This document shows positions 1-7,700 of a stretch of 64,000 nt of DNA, piece after piece; position 1 is the stretch's first letter, and each line of letters begins with the position of its first letter. The stretch lies in contig SVEE01000009.1 in NCBI GenBank assembly GCA_015057525.1, forward strand, positions 1-64,000. Direction: 5' to 3'. Origin of the DNA: Lachnospiraceae bacterium. Lineage in GTDB: Bacteria > Bacillota > Clostridia > Lachnospirales > Lachnospiraceae. A program made the translations under genes and the position numbers. Under the pieces are notes generated by a model, which was not told the origin of the DNA, did no database searches, and saw only the letters and a program-made list of their open reading frames with translations.

Positions 1-112
1 TATCCCATCTTCGGAGTAAGACCCCTTGAAGACTACAAGGTTGATAGGCTAGGAGTGTAAGTGTGGTAACACATTCAGCTGACTAGTACTAATAGGTCGA
101 GGGCTTATCCTT
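1..112 (+). rRNA. rrl: 23S ribosomal RNA, 3' end (partial)
   Basis: The first ~112 bases match the conserved 3' terminus of bacterial 23S rRNA, including the GACTAGTACTAATAGGTCGA block (81-100) and the closing GGGCTTATCCTT. The gene runs in from before the window. The exact mature 3' end is estimated from the E. coli-type ending GGCTTAACCTT. No 5S gene lies between it and the tRNA genes. Confidence 0.93.
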
Positions 113-143
113 AGAGGTTTCTTAAGAAAAACGGAAAAAAGTA

Positions 144-172
144 TTGATAATTTGTTAGAAGAATGTTATAAT
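144..172 (+). promoter_or_regulatory. Promoter of the tRNA cluster
   Basis: TTGATA (144-149), a 17-base spacer, then TATAAT (167-172): a near-consensus vegetative promoter between the 23S end and tRNA-Asp. The six tRNAs can therefore be made independently of the rRNA operon as well as by readthrough. Confidence 0.75.
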
Positions 173-223
173 CTCGTTTGTGTGAAGTTCTGAAGGTACA
201 TTAAGTATCTACGCGACATGCGA

Positions 224-297
224 GGCCCGGTGGCTCAGCTGGTTAGAGCGCCGCCCTGTCACGGCGGAGGTCGAGGGTTCGAACCCCTTCCGGGTCG
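224..297 (+). tRNA. tRNA-Asp (GTC)
   Basis: Cloverleaf of 74 nt. The acceptor arm GGCCCGG pairs with CCGGGTC, the anticodon GTC is at 258-260, and a normal T-arm GGTTCGAACCC is present. CCA is not encoded. Confidence 0.97.
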
Positions 298-320
298 CTT
301 ATATATAATATATTTTTTCT

Positions 321-393
321 GGGATCTTAGCTCAGCTGGGAGAGCATCTGCCTTACAAGCAGAGGGTCACAGGTTCGAGCCCTGTAGGTCCCA
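321..393 (+). tRNA. tRNA-Val (TAC)
   Basis: Cloverleaf of 73 nt. The acceptor GGGATCT pairs with AGGTCCC, and the anticodon TAC is at 354-356 in the loop CTTACAA. CCA is not encoded. Confidence 0.97.
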
Positions 394-408
394 CTTAAAA
401 CTAAATAT

Positions 409-481
409 GCCGATGTGGCTCAATTGGCAGAGCAGCTGACTTGTAATCAGCAGGTTATCGGTTCGATTCCGATCGTCGGCT
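409..481 (+). tRNA. tRNA-Thr (TGT)
   Basis: Cloverleaf of 73 nt. The acceptor GCCGATG pairs with CGTCGGC, the anticodon TGT is at 442-444, and the discriminator base is T. CCA is not encoded. Confidence 0.97.
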
Positions 482-506
482 TTTTCATCATTTTATATGA
501 TGTTAT

Positions 507-588
507 GGATGGATTCCCGAGTGGCCAAAGGGGACAGACTGTAAATCTGCTGCAACTTGCTTCGGTGGTTCGAATCCACCTCCATCCA
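507..588 (+). tRNA. tRNA-Tyr (GTA)
   Basis: Class II tRNA of 82 nt with a long variable arm (TGCAACTTGCTTCG region). The acceptor GGATGGA pairs with TCCATCC and the anticodon GTA is at 541-543. CCA is not encoded. Confidence 0.97.
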
Positions 589-606
589 TTTTCTTTTTTT
601 TAATAA

Positions 607-680
607 CGCGGGGTGGAGCAGTCTGGAAGCTCGCCGGGCTCATAACCCGAAGGTCGCAGGTTCAAATCCTGTCCCCGCTA
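607..680 (+). tRNA. Initiator tRNA-fMet (CAT)
   Basis: The anticodon CAT is at 641-643. The anticodon stem has the three consecutive G:C pairs (GGG/CCC) typical of initiators, and the first base C607 faces T679, an unpaired position 1-72 as expected of initiator tRNA. The remaining acceptor GCGGGG pairs with CCCCGC. Confidence 0.94.
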
Positions 681-704
681 CTAATTACATAAGATAAACA
701 TTAT

Positions 705-777
<73 letters not shown>

Positions 778-796
778 TCTTTTTTATGTCTTTTTA

Positions 797-824
797 TTGA
801 AACTGTATGCGAGTATGATATAAT
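797..824 (+). promoter_or_regulatory. Promoter of the gene at 899
   Basis: TTGAAA (797-802), a 16-base spacer, TATAAT (819-824). It lies just after tRNA-Phe and upstream of the lysine-rich protein gene. Confidence 0.65.
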
Positions 825-898
825 CAAAATACAGTTCATCTATTGTTCTGTGTACAAGTATTTCCTGAATTATGAAAGGGAGAATAAAGGTGGAAAAT

Positions 899-1426
899 AT
901 GAATACATTAAAAGAAGCATGTACAGAACTTATTAAAACGAAAGAAGCATACACTAAGTTTAAGGAAGAGAAGTCTATAATTAGAAAAAAGTGTGATGAA
1001 AAAATAAAAGAAGAAATGAAGGAATTCTGTGAAGAAATGTCAGAAATTGCAGAATGTGCAGATATACTCCTTGATAATTTTAGTCACTATGGTGCAGTTA
1101 TCAGATTTCCTATTAATATAACTGATAAAGAAGAGGATGTTGTAGTAGTTTGTTTTGCACAGGAGCATTATAGTATTTCAAAAAGCTCCAATGACGAAAT
1201 ATTATATAAATCAGATAGAGATATTGATGAGTTTTCTATCGCTGCATATGAATATATTATTGTAAATAGAAAGTCAATAATAGATAAAACCACAGATAAA
1301 ATAGTTTCATTTCTTAAGCACGAAACAGATACTATGAATAAAAATATGTCTCAGGAAACAGCATATTATGATTTGCTTTGCGACAAACTTTTTTCTGAGG
1401 ATATAAAAGAGAACGCAACTAAATAG
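899..1426 (+). CDS. Hypothetical lysine/glutamate-rich protein
   Basis: About 175 residues with no recognised domain. The first ~55 residues are dense in K and E and look like a coiled coil (TKEAYTKFKEEKS, then EKIKEEMKEFCEEM). The middle has beta-like stretches (VVVVCFAQEHYSI) and the C-terminus is helical again. There is no signal peptide or membrane segment, so it is probably cytosolic. The start was chosen at the ATG with AAAGGTGG six bases upstream. An in-frame GTG at 890 with GGGAG upstream is almost as good, and an ATG at 872 has no binding site. The gene stands alone between the tRNA cluster and a terminator, with its own promoter at 797. The function is unknown. Confidence 0.75.
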   Translation: MNTLKEACTELIKTKEAYTKFKEEKSIIRKKCDEKIKEEMKEFCEEMSEIAECADILLDNFSHYGAVIRFPINITDKEEDVVVVCFAQEHYSISKSSNDEILYKSDRDIDEFSIAAYEYIIVNRKSIIDKTTDKIVSFLKHETDTMNKNMSQETAYYDLLCDKLFSEDIKENATK

Positions 1427-1450
1427 GATATGTACATATAAAATAAAAGT

Positions 1451-1508
1451 ACCATATGTAAATTGTGCCAATAGGTGATTTGGCATAACTTATATATGGT
1501 ATTTTTTT
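1451..1508 (+). terminator. Rho-independent terminator
   Basis: A long imperfect hairpin: ACCATAT pairs with ATATGGT and the inner GCCAAA pairs with TTTGGC, followed by ATTTTTTT. It closes the gene ending at 1426. Confidence 0.75.
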
Positions 1509-1530
1509 GTTTATATGCTGATTGTAAAAT

Positions 1531-1628
1531 GACAAGAAAATTTGTCAAAAAAGTATTGACAAGTATTCTTGTCATGTGTATAATGCATGTTGACAAGAAA
1601 AGTTGTCAATATGATAATGATAATTGTC
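1531..1628 (+). promoter_or_regulatory. Promoter with four GACAA-N6-TTGTC operator palindromes
   Basis: A consensus promoter TTGACA (1556-1561), 17-base spacer, TATAAT (1579-1584) is covered by palindromes of the form GACAA-N6-TTGTC. They lie at 1531-1546 (upstream of -35), 1558-1573 (overlapping -35 and spacer) and 1592-1607 (just after -10). A fourth with one mismatch is GATAA-N6-TTGTC at 1613-1628. Placement over the promoter points to repression. The XRE regulator encoded two genes downstream (2332-2535) is the obvious candidate binder; this is inferred. Confidence 0.82.
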
Positions 1629-1663
1629 AAATGTAGGTAATATGATGATAGAAGGAGAAAAGC

Positions 1664-2266
1664 ATGCCTCACATAAAATGGTTGGGAATAATTAAAGATG
1701 ACCTGGGTCGGTATCAAAAAGGGAATTTGCCAGATGGAGCTATTAAAGTGGATATGCCTGATGACATGAATGTGTTGATGGTAAAGTCAATTCCATTTCA
1801 GGTAATAGGAATAGTTATCATAACAGTATCTGTATATATAAAAGTAATGTTGAATGAACAATTTCCGTTTGAACTATTTTTTACAGTTATAGGTTTTGCC
1901 CTTGGTTTTCTCGCACTTATACTTCATGAGATATTACATGCTATAGTGTTTCCGAAAGAAGCTACGGTGTATGTAGGAATATATCCTAAATGCTTTGCTG
2001 CGGTAGCGCTATCAGCATATCCATTAAGAAGAAGCAGATTTATAGCAATGTCACTTTTGCCAATGATACTTGGGGTTATACCTATTACATTATTTTTGGT
2101 ATTACCAGATGAGATGAAAACTATAAATGGATTAATGCTTGGTATGTCTATGATTGGACTTACAAGCCCCAGTGTTGATTTATATAATGTTTATAAGGTG
2201 CTTATGGAAACACCAAAGGGTTCTACGTTACAGTTTAACGGTGATGAGCTGTATTTTTATAAATAA
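1664..2266 (+). CDS. DUF3267-like membrane protein with HExxH motif
   Basis: A 200-residue membrane protein. Membrane segments are visible at roughly residues 43-62, 70-90, 125-147 and 155-170. The second ends in HEILHA (H88, E89, H92), the zinc-binding HExxH signature of membrane-embedded metalloproteases, which is the hallmark of DUF3267 proteins. These are thought to be site-2-protease-like, but substrates are unknown. It has a good GGAGAA binding site at 1651-1656. It is the first gene of a three-gene operon with an XRE regulator and a six-segment membrane protein, under a promoter packed with operator palindromes. The catalytic role is inferred from the motif only. Confidence 0.8.
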   Translation: MPHIKWLGIIKDDLGRYQKGNLPDGAIKVDMPDDMNVLMVKSIPFQVIGIVIITVSVYIKVMLNEQFPFELFFTVIGFALGFLALILHEILHAIVFPKEATVYVGIYPKCFAAVALSAYPLRRSRFIAMSLLPMILGVIPITLFLVLPDEMKTINGLMLGMSMIGLTSPSVDLYNVYKVLMETPKGSTLQFNGDELYFYK

Positions 2267-2331
2267 ACATGATGATTTATAGAAATGAAAGAATAATTTG
2301 AAATATATACTGATAGAAGGGAGATGATTCC

Positions 2332-2535
2332 TTGCCACTTAAAAATCATTTAAAGGAATATAGAGCAAGACTTGGAGTTAATCAACAGGAGATGGGAAGC
2401 TTAGTGAATACGTCCAGACAGACCATAAGTCAGATTGAGAGGGGAGATTATTCACCGTCTGTTACGTTGGCACTTAAGATTGCGAGGGTTTGTGATGCAA
2501 GAGTAGAAGATATTTTTGAGTATGAGGAGGATTAA
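2332..2535 (+). CDS. Small XRE-family transcriptional regulator
   Basis: A 67-residue protein that is almost entirely one helix-turn-helix of the Cro/CI (XRE) type, with the typical core GVNQQEMGSLVNTSRQTISQ followed by IERGDYSPS and ALKIARVCDARVEDIF. It starts with TTG at 2332, preceded by AAGGGAG at 2317-2323 (8-base gap); there is no better ATG. Such stand-alone short XRE proteins usually repress their own operon together with a membrane protein. The four GACAA-N6-TTGTC palindromes at 1531-1628 are a plausible target. It is tightly coupled to the next gene, whose binding site lies in its last codons. Confidence 0.9.
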   Translation: MPLKNHLKEYRARLGVNQQEMGSLVNTSRQTISQIERGDYSPSVTLALKIARVCDARVEDIFEYEED

Positions 2536-2539
2536 TTAG

Positions 2540-3379
2540 ATGAGTACAGATAAGATAAAAGAAGAGATAGTGAAAAAAGAAGAGCAGAAGAAGGTTGCCA
2601 GAAAAAAAGAAGATAAAAAATATTTAATTATAATGATAGTGCTTTTTGCAGTTTCTGCAGTGGGAGGTTTTCTTATCGGATGGGGTATGCGTAAATTAGA
2701 AAAATCAGGTTTCTCATTTCCTGATATAAGCGACAATTTTATTGAAACAGTTACATATCTTATGCCAGCAATTTTCTTTGGAATTAATCTTATATTTTTG
2801 ATATTTGGACTTGTATTTATTTCTAAAGCAAGAAAACAGTATGAACTCTGGGATGGAGAAGATGAAGATTTTGCAGATAAGATTGAAGAAAAAGTTGGTA
2901 TACCATTCAGCTTGTCATCAGTACTTATGGTAATTAATATGTTCTTATTCGCGGTATGTGTAAACCTTGACATGCAAGTTGAACTTGATAAATCCACTGA
3001 AAAAGTAATTATGCTTATAAATCTTATTGTGTTTATTTTCTCTTTTGTTGTAATATTTATTGTTCAGAAAAAAGCACTTGATTTAACAAAGGATATGAAT
3101 CCTGAGAAGGAAGGTAGCCTTTACGATGTAAAGTTTGCAGAAAAATGGGAAAATAGCTGTGATGAAGCACAGAAGCTTATGGTATATAAGGCAGCAAAAA
3201 CAGCATTTACTGCCATGACAAGTATGTGTATGACTCTTTGGGTAGTTTGTCTTATTGGTGATATGTTTATGGGATTTGGACTTGTTCCTGTAACTCTTGT
3301 TTCAATTATATGGATAACAGGAATTATTTCCTACCTTGTTGCTTGTGCCAAATTGGAGAAAGCAAAAAATAATATATAA
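2540..3379 (+). CDS. Six-segment membrane protein, DUF3169-like
   Basis: 279 residues. The N-terminus is a charged lysine-rich cytoplasmic stretch (residues 1-27). Membrane helices follow at about 28-48, 73-95, 125-143, 155-176, 222-242 and 247-270. Between helices 4 and 5 is a conserved-looking segment WENSCDEAQKLMVYKAAKTA, which recalls DUF3169 proteins; that family is commonly encoded next to a small XRE regulator as seen here. The start ATG follows the upstream stop by four bases, and its GAGGAGG binding site is inside the XRE gene, so the two are translationally coupled. The molecular function is unknown. The family name is moderately sure, the membrane topology quite sure. Confidence 0.78.
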   Translation: MSTDKIKEEIVKKEEQKKVARKKEDKKYLIIMIVLFAVSAVGGFLIGWGMRKLEKSGFSFPDISDNFIETVTYLMPAIFFGINLIFLIFGLVFISKARKQYELWDGEDEDFADKIEEKVGIPFSLSSVLMVINMFLFAVCVNLDMQVELDKSTEKVIMLINLIVFIFSFVVIFIVQKKALDLTKDMNPEKEGSLYDVKFAEKWENSCDEAQKLMVYKAAKTAFTAMTSMCMTLWVVCLIGDMFMGFGLVPVTLVSIIWITGIISYLVACAKLEKAKNNI

Positions 3380-3393
3380 TAGATTCATATGGA

Positions 3394-3427
3394 GATATCC
3401 GCCATTTATTGGCGGATATTTTGTTTT
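3394..3427 (+). terminator. Rho-independent terminator
   Basis: GATATCCGCCA (3394-3404), a five-base loop, TGGCGGATAT (3410-3419), then TTTTGTTTT. It ends the XRE operon. Confidence 0.85.
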
Positions 3428-3479
3428 ATAGGAATATTGTTACTTGGAACATTATTTGTTTTTCTATAAAAAATGTGTA

Positions 3480-3535
3480 TCGACAATATTGTTCTTTTTA
3501 TTTTTTGGAAGCTGTGATAAACTTCTTATTGTCGA
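3480..3535. repeat. Inverted repeat upstream of ABC transporter
   Basis: TCGACAATA (3480-3488) and its exact reverse complement TATTGTCGA (3527-3535) are separated by 38 bases in the region that precedes the ABC transporter genes. A TATAAT lies at 3559-3564. It could be a pair of regulator half-sites; there is no direct evidence of function. Confidence 0.4.
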
Positions 3536-3619
3536 ATTTTGAACTTTCAACATAAAAGTATAATATTTGTATAACTAGGAATGTAATTAAAATAACGAAA
3601 TAATATTTGGAGGATAAAT

Positions 3620-4324
3620 ATGAGTTCGTATGTAACATTTAAAGATGTATGCAAGACTTACCAGAGTGGGGATGTTAAAGTTGAGGCTCTTAAGAATGCC
3701 AGCTTTGAAATTGGAAAAGGTGAGATTTGTGTAATAGTAGGCCAGTCAGGTGCAGGTAAAACTACTCTGTTAAATATTTTAGGCGGAATGGACAAGCTTA
3801 CGTCGGGGGATGTTTTCCTTGATGGAGTTAATGTTTCTAAATTTGGCAAGAAACAACTCGCTACTTATAGAAGACAGGACATAGGATTTGTGTTTCAGTT
3901 TTATAATCTTATTCCAAATCTTACAGCCATTGAAAATATAGAAATTGCATCTATGTTATCAAAGGATCCTATGAATCCTGAAGAAGTTTTAGAACAGGTG
4001 GGTCTTAAGGAAAGACGAAATAATTTCCCTGCACAGCTTTCTGGTGGTGAACAGCAAAGAGTTTCTATTGCCAGAGCTTTAGCTAAAAATCCCAAGCTAC
4101 TTTTATGTGATGAACCTACAGGTGCTCTCGATTACGAGACTGGTAAATCAATTCTTAAGCTCTTGCAGGATTGTAGCCGTAAAACAGGAATGACCGTTGT
4201 AATTATTACACATAATTCTGCGCTTACAGCTATGGCAGATAGAGTTATCAAAGTTAAGAATGGTGCTATATCTTCAGTGAGAATGAATGACAATGTAGTA
4301 CCTGTTGAAAATATTGAGTGGTAA
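3620..4324 (+). CDS. ABC transporter ATP-binding protein (MacB/LolD-like)
   Basis: A 234-residue ABC ATPase: Walker [10 protein letters not shown] (residues 41-49), Q-loop around Q94, signature LSGGEQQRV (141-149), Walker B LLLCDE (161-166) with D-loop GALD and switch histidine in ITHNS. The sequence flavour ([15 protein letters not shown]) is that of the LolD/MacB/SalX branch, which works with FtsX-type permeases rather than classical importers. The permease gene follows directly (4376-7057), so the pair forms a mechanotransmission-type transporter acting on peptides, lipoproteins or cell-envelope substrates. GGAGG is at 3610-3614. No two-component system is adjacent, so a bacitracin-type resistance role is not supported by context. 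Confidence 0.93.
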   Translation: MSSYVTFKDVCKTYQSGDVKVEALKNASFEIGKGEICVIVGQSGAGKTTLLNILGGMDKLTSGDVFLDGVNVSKFGKKQLATYRRQDIGFVFQFYNLIPNLTAIENIEIASMLSKDPMNPEEVLEQVGLKERRNNFPAQLSGGEQQRVSIARALAKNPKLLLCDEPTGALDYETGKSILKLLQDCSRKTGMTVVIITHNSALTAMADRVIKVKNGAISSVRMNDNVVPVENIEW

Positions 4325-4375
4325 GAAGCATAGATATGTTGATTTTATGTTATTAATTAATTGTTATAGGTGACT

Positions 4376-7057
4376 ATGGTGAATAAAGCATATATAAAAA
4401 ATATATTTAGGACAATTGGAAAAAGTAAAGGTAGATATTTTGCTATCATGGCGATCATTGCTCTTGGTGTAGGTTTTTTTTCTGGTATTAAGGTTACAAA
4501 GTCAGCAATGATTGAAAGTGCCAATACATTTTATGAGGATAATAATTTTTATGACTTTAAGGTCTTATCTACATATGGTTTTACTGGTGAGGAAATTAGT
4601 GAAATTCAATCACAGGATTATGTCTTGTCGGCTGAAGGCGGATATTCTGTTGACTTTTTGTTTGTAGATAAGGATGAGTCAGAAGCTGTTTTAAAAGCAA
4701 TATCTATGCCTAAGAATATTAATTTAATAGAGCTCAAAGAAGGTAGAATGCCTCAGTCGGATTCTGAATGTGTAATTGATGCATCCCAGCTTGATACAAC
4801 TCAGTTTGGCAGTGAGGTTATTGGGACGAAGATTACTATTGCTGACACAAACAGTGATGATGTAAAGTCTAGCTTTGAATATAAGGAATATACAGTGGTA
4901 GGACTGGTGTATTCTCCGTTGTATTTAAGCTATGAACGTGGAACTACAACACTTGGCAATGGTAAACTCAACGGATTTGTTTATATTCCTGAGGCGGGAT
5001 TTGATTTTGAGTATTACACAGAGATGTATATAGATTGCCAGGATGTATATTACATCTATGACGAGAAATATGAGGATTATATAGAAAGTCTTACAGCTGT
5101 CGTTGAGGAAGACGCACTTGAAAATGTTGAGTCAAGATATGAAGAAATGCTTGAATCCATAGATTTACAACGGGAAGAGGCTATATTTCAGATTACAGGA
5201 GAGGTTAATGAACAGGTAAGAGAGGCCTTTTATTCTGAACTTTATGCAAGTGGTCTTGATGATGCAACTATTCAGGCAATGCTTGAATCAGGTGCCATAG
5301 TTTATCCTCAGGATGAAGCAGATGAAATGATAGCGAAGCTTATAAGTGAAATTGAGTTTCCTGAGCTTGAAGAACCAGAAATATTTGTTTTAGACAGAAA
5401 TACAAATACAGGATATGTGTGCTATGACAATGACACTAATATTGTTGATGGCTTAGCTAAGGTATTTCCAGTATTTTTCTTCCTTATAGCAGCTTTAGTT
5501 TGTTCCACAACAATGACTAGAATGATTGACGATGAGAGAGGTCAGATTGGTACACTTAGAGCCTTGGGTTATACCAATACAGCTATTATATGGAAATATA
5601 TGGTTTACTCTGGAAGTGCAGCCATAATAGGATGTGTAATTGGTTTCTTTGGAGGATGCTTTGCATTTCCTTTTGCTATTGGTGAAGCTTATAAAATGCT
5701 TTATGATTTCGGAAGAAGTGTGGAGTTTTATTTTGAACCATTATTGCTTATCATAACAATTTTAGTATCATTGCTTTGTTCAGTTGGAACAACATTTTTG
5801 GCGTGTAAAAATGAACTTAGATGTATGCCGGCAGAGCTTATTAGACCTAAGGCTCCTGCGGCAGGAAAACGTATTTTTATGGAGAAGATAACATTTATAT
5901 GGAAACGTATGAAGTTCCTTCATAAGATAACTACAAGAAATGTTTTCCGATTTAAAAAGCGTATGATTATGATGATTATGGGTATTGCCGGTTGTACAGC
6001 TCTTGTCATGGCAGGCTTTGGTATTAAGGATTCTGTCTCAAATATAGCTGAATTCCAGTATGATGAAATAGAAGTATACGATATGGAGATTACATTTGCT
6101 GAAAAAATTTCAGATGAGGATTATAATGAGTTAGAAAATATTCTTGGTGATAATGCAACAAATATTAGTCCATTATACAAAACTACTATTGAGTATATTT
6201 CAGGAGAGTCTGTAAAATCAGTGTATCTTTGCAGTGCGACTAAGGAAAATATGGAGCCGGTTATGAATTTTGAACTCATGGACGGTGAGTTAGAATATCC
6301 TGGTTATGGTCAGGTTATGATAAGCGATGGCTTAGCTGAGGCAGCAGGCTTAAGTGTGGGGGACGTTATTACATTTAATGATGATGGATATGATGTTTCT
6401 TTGGAAATTTCGGGAGTGTACAAAAATTATGTATGGCACTATGCCTATGTAAATCCGGAGACATATGAAGCTTATTTTAATAAGGGTGGCGACGAATTAG
6501 ACAACGGAAATGCGTTGGACAATACACTTTATGTAAATATTAAATCAGGTGCAGATGCTTATGAATTAGCGACTGAGCTTTCTGATATGGAAAATGTTTT
6601 GAATATTACAGTAGTAGAAGAAGTTAAAAATATGATTTCTAATACTATGAAAATGTTAGATGTAGTTGTATGGCTTGTAATTGGTTGTGCAGGTGCATTA
6701 GCGTTTATTGTACTATTTAACCTCAGTAATATAAATATAACTGAGCGTGTCAGAGAGATTGCAACAATCAAGGTTCTTGGATTTTATTCAAGAGAGACAG
6801 GGGCATATGTGTTCAGAGAAAATCTTGTACTTACCATTATGGGTATAGTTGTAGGGATTCCTTTAGGTGTGTTACTGAATGGATTCATCATATCTCAAAT
6901 TAAGGTTGATATGTTTATTATTAAGGAGACGTTGTTCCCGATAAGCTATCTTTTGACCGTTGTGTTAGTTATACTCTTTATGCGTATTGCTGACTGGGTT
7001 ATGAGAGGCAAAATAGAAGCAATTGACATGGCGGAGTCCCTTAAATCTATTGAGTAA
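4376..7057 (+). CDS. ABC transporter permease, FtsX family
   Basis: About 893 residues. One membrane helix near residue 15-35, a large outside domain of ~330 residues, three helices (FFFLIAALVCSTTM region, then two more to ~residue 480), a second helix entry (MIMMIMGIAGCTALVMAG), a ~190-residue outside domain, and three final helices. This is the duplicated FtsX arrangement with eight helices and two ectodomains. The conserved DERGQIGTLRALGYT and VREIATIKVLGFY segments are the FtsX coupling motifs that contact the ATPase. The start was chosen at ATG 4376, five bases after ATAGG; a GTG at 4370 overlaps that site. It forms a transporter with the ATPase at 3620. The substrate is unknown. Confidence 0.9.
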   Translation: MVNKAYIKNIFRTIGKSKGRYFAIMAIIALGVGFFSGIKVTKSAMIESANTFYEDNNFYDFKVLSTYGFTGEEISEIQSQDYVLSAEGGYSVDFLFVDKDESEAVLKAISMPKNINLIELKEGRMPQSDSECVIDASQLDTTQFGSEVIGTKITIADTNSDDVKSSFEYKEYTVVGLVYSPLYLSYERGTTTLGNGKLNGFVYIPEAGFDFEYYTEMYIDCQDVYYIYDEKYEDYIESLTAVVEEDALENVESRYEEMLESIDLQREEAIFQITGEVNEQVREAFYSELYASGLDDATIQAMLESGAIVYPQDEADEMIAKLISEIEFPELEEPEIFVLDRNTNTGYVCYDNDTNIVDGLAKVFPVFFFLIAALVCSTTMTRMIDDERGQIGTLRALGYTNTAIIWKYMVYSGSAAIIGCVIGFFGGCFAFPFAIGEAYKMLYDFGRSVEFYFEPLLLIITILVSLLCSVGTTFLACKNELRCMPAELIRPKAPAAGKRIFMEKITFIWKRMKFLHKITTRNVFRFKKRMIMMIMGIAGCTALVMAGFGIKDSVSNIAEFQYDEIEVYDMEITFAEKISDEDYNELENILGDNATNISPLYKTTIEYISGESVKSVYLCSATKENMEPVMNFELMDGELEYPGYGQVMISDGLAEAAGLSVGDVITFNDDGYDVSLEISGVYKNYVWHYAYVNPETYEAYFNKGGDELDNGNALDNTLYVNIKSGADAYELATELSDMENVLNITVVEEVKNMISNTMKMLDVVVWLVIGCAGALAFIVLFNLSNINITERVREIATIKVLGFYSRETGAYVFRENLVLTIMGIVVGIPLGVLLNGFIISQIKVDMFIIKETLFPISYLLTVVLVILFMRIADWVMRGKIEAIDMAESLKSIE

Positions 7058-7172
7058 GTTGATGCTATTGGGAATATGCATACATTTGCTATAAACTGGA
7101 AAACAGGAAAATTTATTTTTGCTCATGCAAGGATAAAAGCTAAAAAGATGTAAACTAAGGAGGAAATAACTT

Positions 7173-7346
7173 ATGGGAAAAATTTTAATGTATATTGCGT
7201 GGTTTCTTGCCATAGCGGGTGCGATTGTAACTAGATTTGTTTATGAAGTATCTGACATAGCATATATTATTTATATGTTGATTTATGTGTTGTTGGGAGT
7301 GTTTGGTTATTACATAGATAAAAAATATAATAATCGGGACGCTTAA
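7173..7346 (+). CDS. Small two-helix membrane protein (57 aa)
   Basis: A 57-codon ORF with a strong AAGGAGG at 7157-7163. The peptide begins MGKILMYIAWFLAIAGAI, then VTRFVYEVSDIAY and a second hydrophobic stretch IIYMLIYVLLGVFGYYI, ending DKKYNNRDA. Two membrane helices joined by a short acidic turn and a positive tail are evident. It lies 115 bases after the FtsX-type permease in the same direction and could be an accessory subunit or an independent small membrane protein. No family is recognised. Confidence 0.7.
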   Translation: MGKILMYIAWFLAIAGAIVTRFVYEVSDIAYIIYMLIYVLLGVFGYYIDKKYNNRDA

Positions 7347-7493
7347 AAAATTCAGTTTTGCTGAGAGATTGAAAGCACGTGATTATTTGAAATTGATTGT
7401 ATCTTCTTGATGAACGGATTAAAAGTAAATATTGATTGAATTATCTGTAAAAAATTTTAAAAAACAAAGAATGATAAGATAAGTTGTAGAAGA

Positions 7494-7700
7494 TTACGGA
7501 TAAATAACTTAGTATATATAAAGTTATCCGTAAAATTCTAATGAAAAATCTAAAAAAATACTATAAAGTCAATAATAATACGGATTAAAAGGAGTAAATA
7601 TGAATAATTATCCGTATAGAAGGATTCTTGTAGTATAAAAAGAGTATGTAAGTCTATAAAAAATACGGATAATTTTTATGTGTTGAGTAGTATATCCGTA
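7494..7700 (+). repeat. Three inverted repeats (ACGGAT arms) at 84-bp period
   Basis: This is part of a 615-base gap without an established gene (7347-7961). IR1: TTACGGATAA (7494-7503) with TTATCCGTAA (7524-7533), perfect. IR2: ATACGGATTA (7578-7587) with TTATCCGTAT (7608-7617), one mismatch. IR3: TACGGATA (7664-7671) with TATCCGTA (7693-7700). Arm centres are ~28-30 bp apart within each pair, and the pair centres are 84 bp apart, about eight DNA turns. The right arm of IR2 also pairs perfectly over ten bases with ATACGGATAA (7663-7672), so alternative RNA folds are possible. The function is unknown; a cooperative regulator-binding array is one reading. Confidence 0.75.
7600..7638 (+). CDS. 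Possible 12-residue leader peptide
   Basis: AAAGGAG (7588-7594), a 5-base gap, then ATG and codons for MNNYPYRRILVV with a TAA stop. The two Tyr codons lie in the right arm of IR2 (7608-7617). A downstream DAHP synthase makes a tyrosine-related leader tempting, but that gene has its own promoter at 7868-7896, after this ORF. It may be chance. Confidence 0.22.
   Translation: MNNYPYRRILVV

Noticed and set aside
112-223. Hidden 5S rRNA gene after the 23S end
   Set aside because: The spacer is too short and lacks 5S conserved blocks; it contains a promoter instead.
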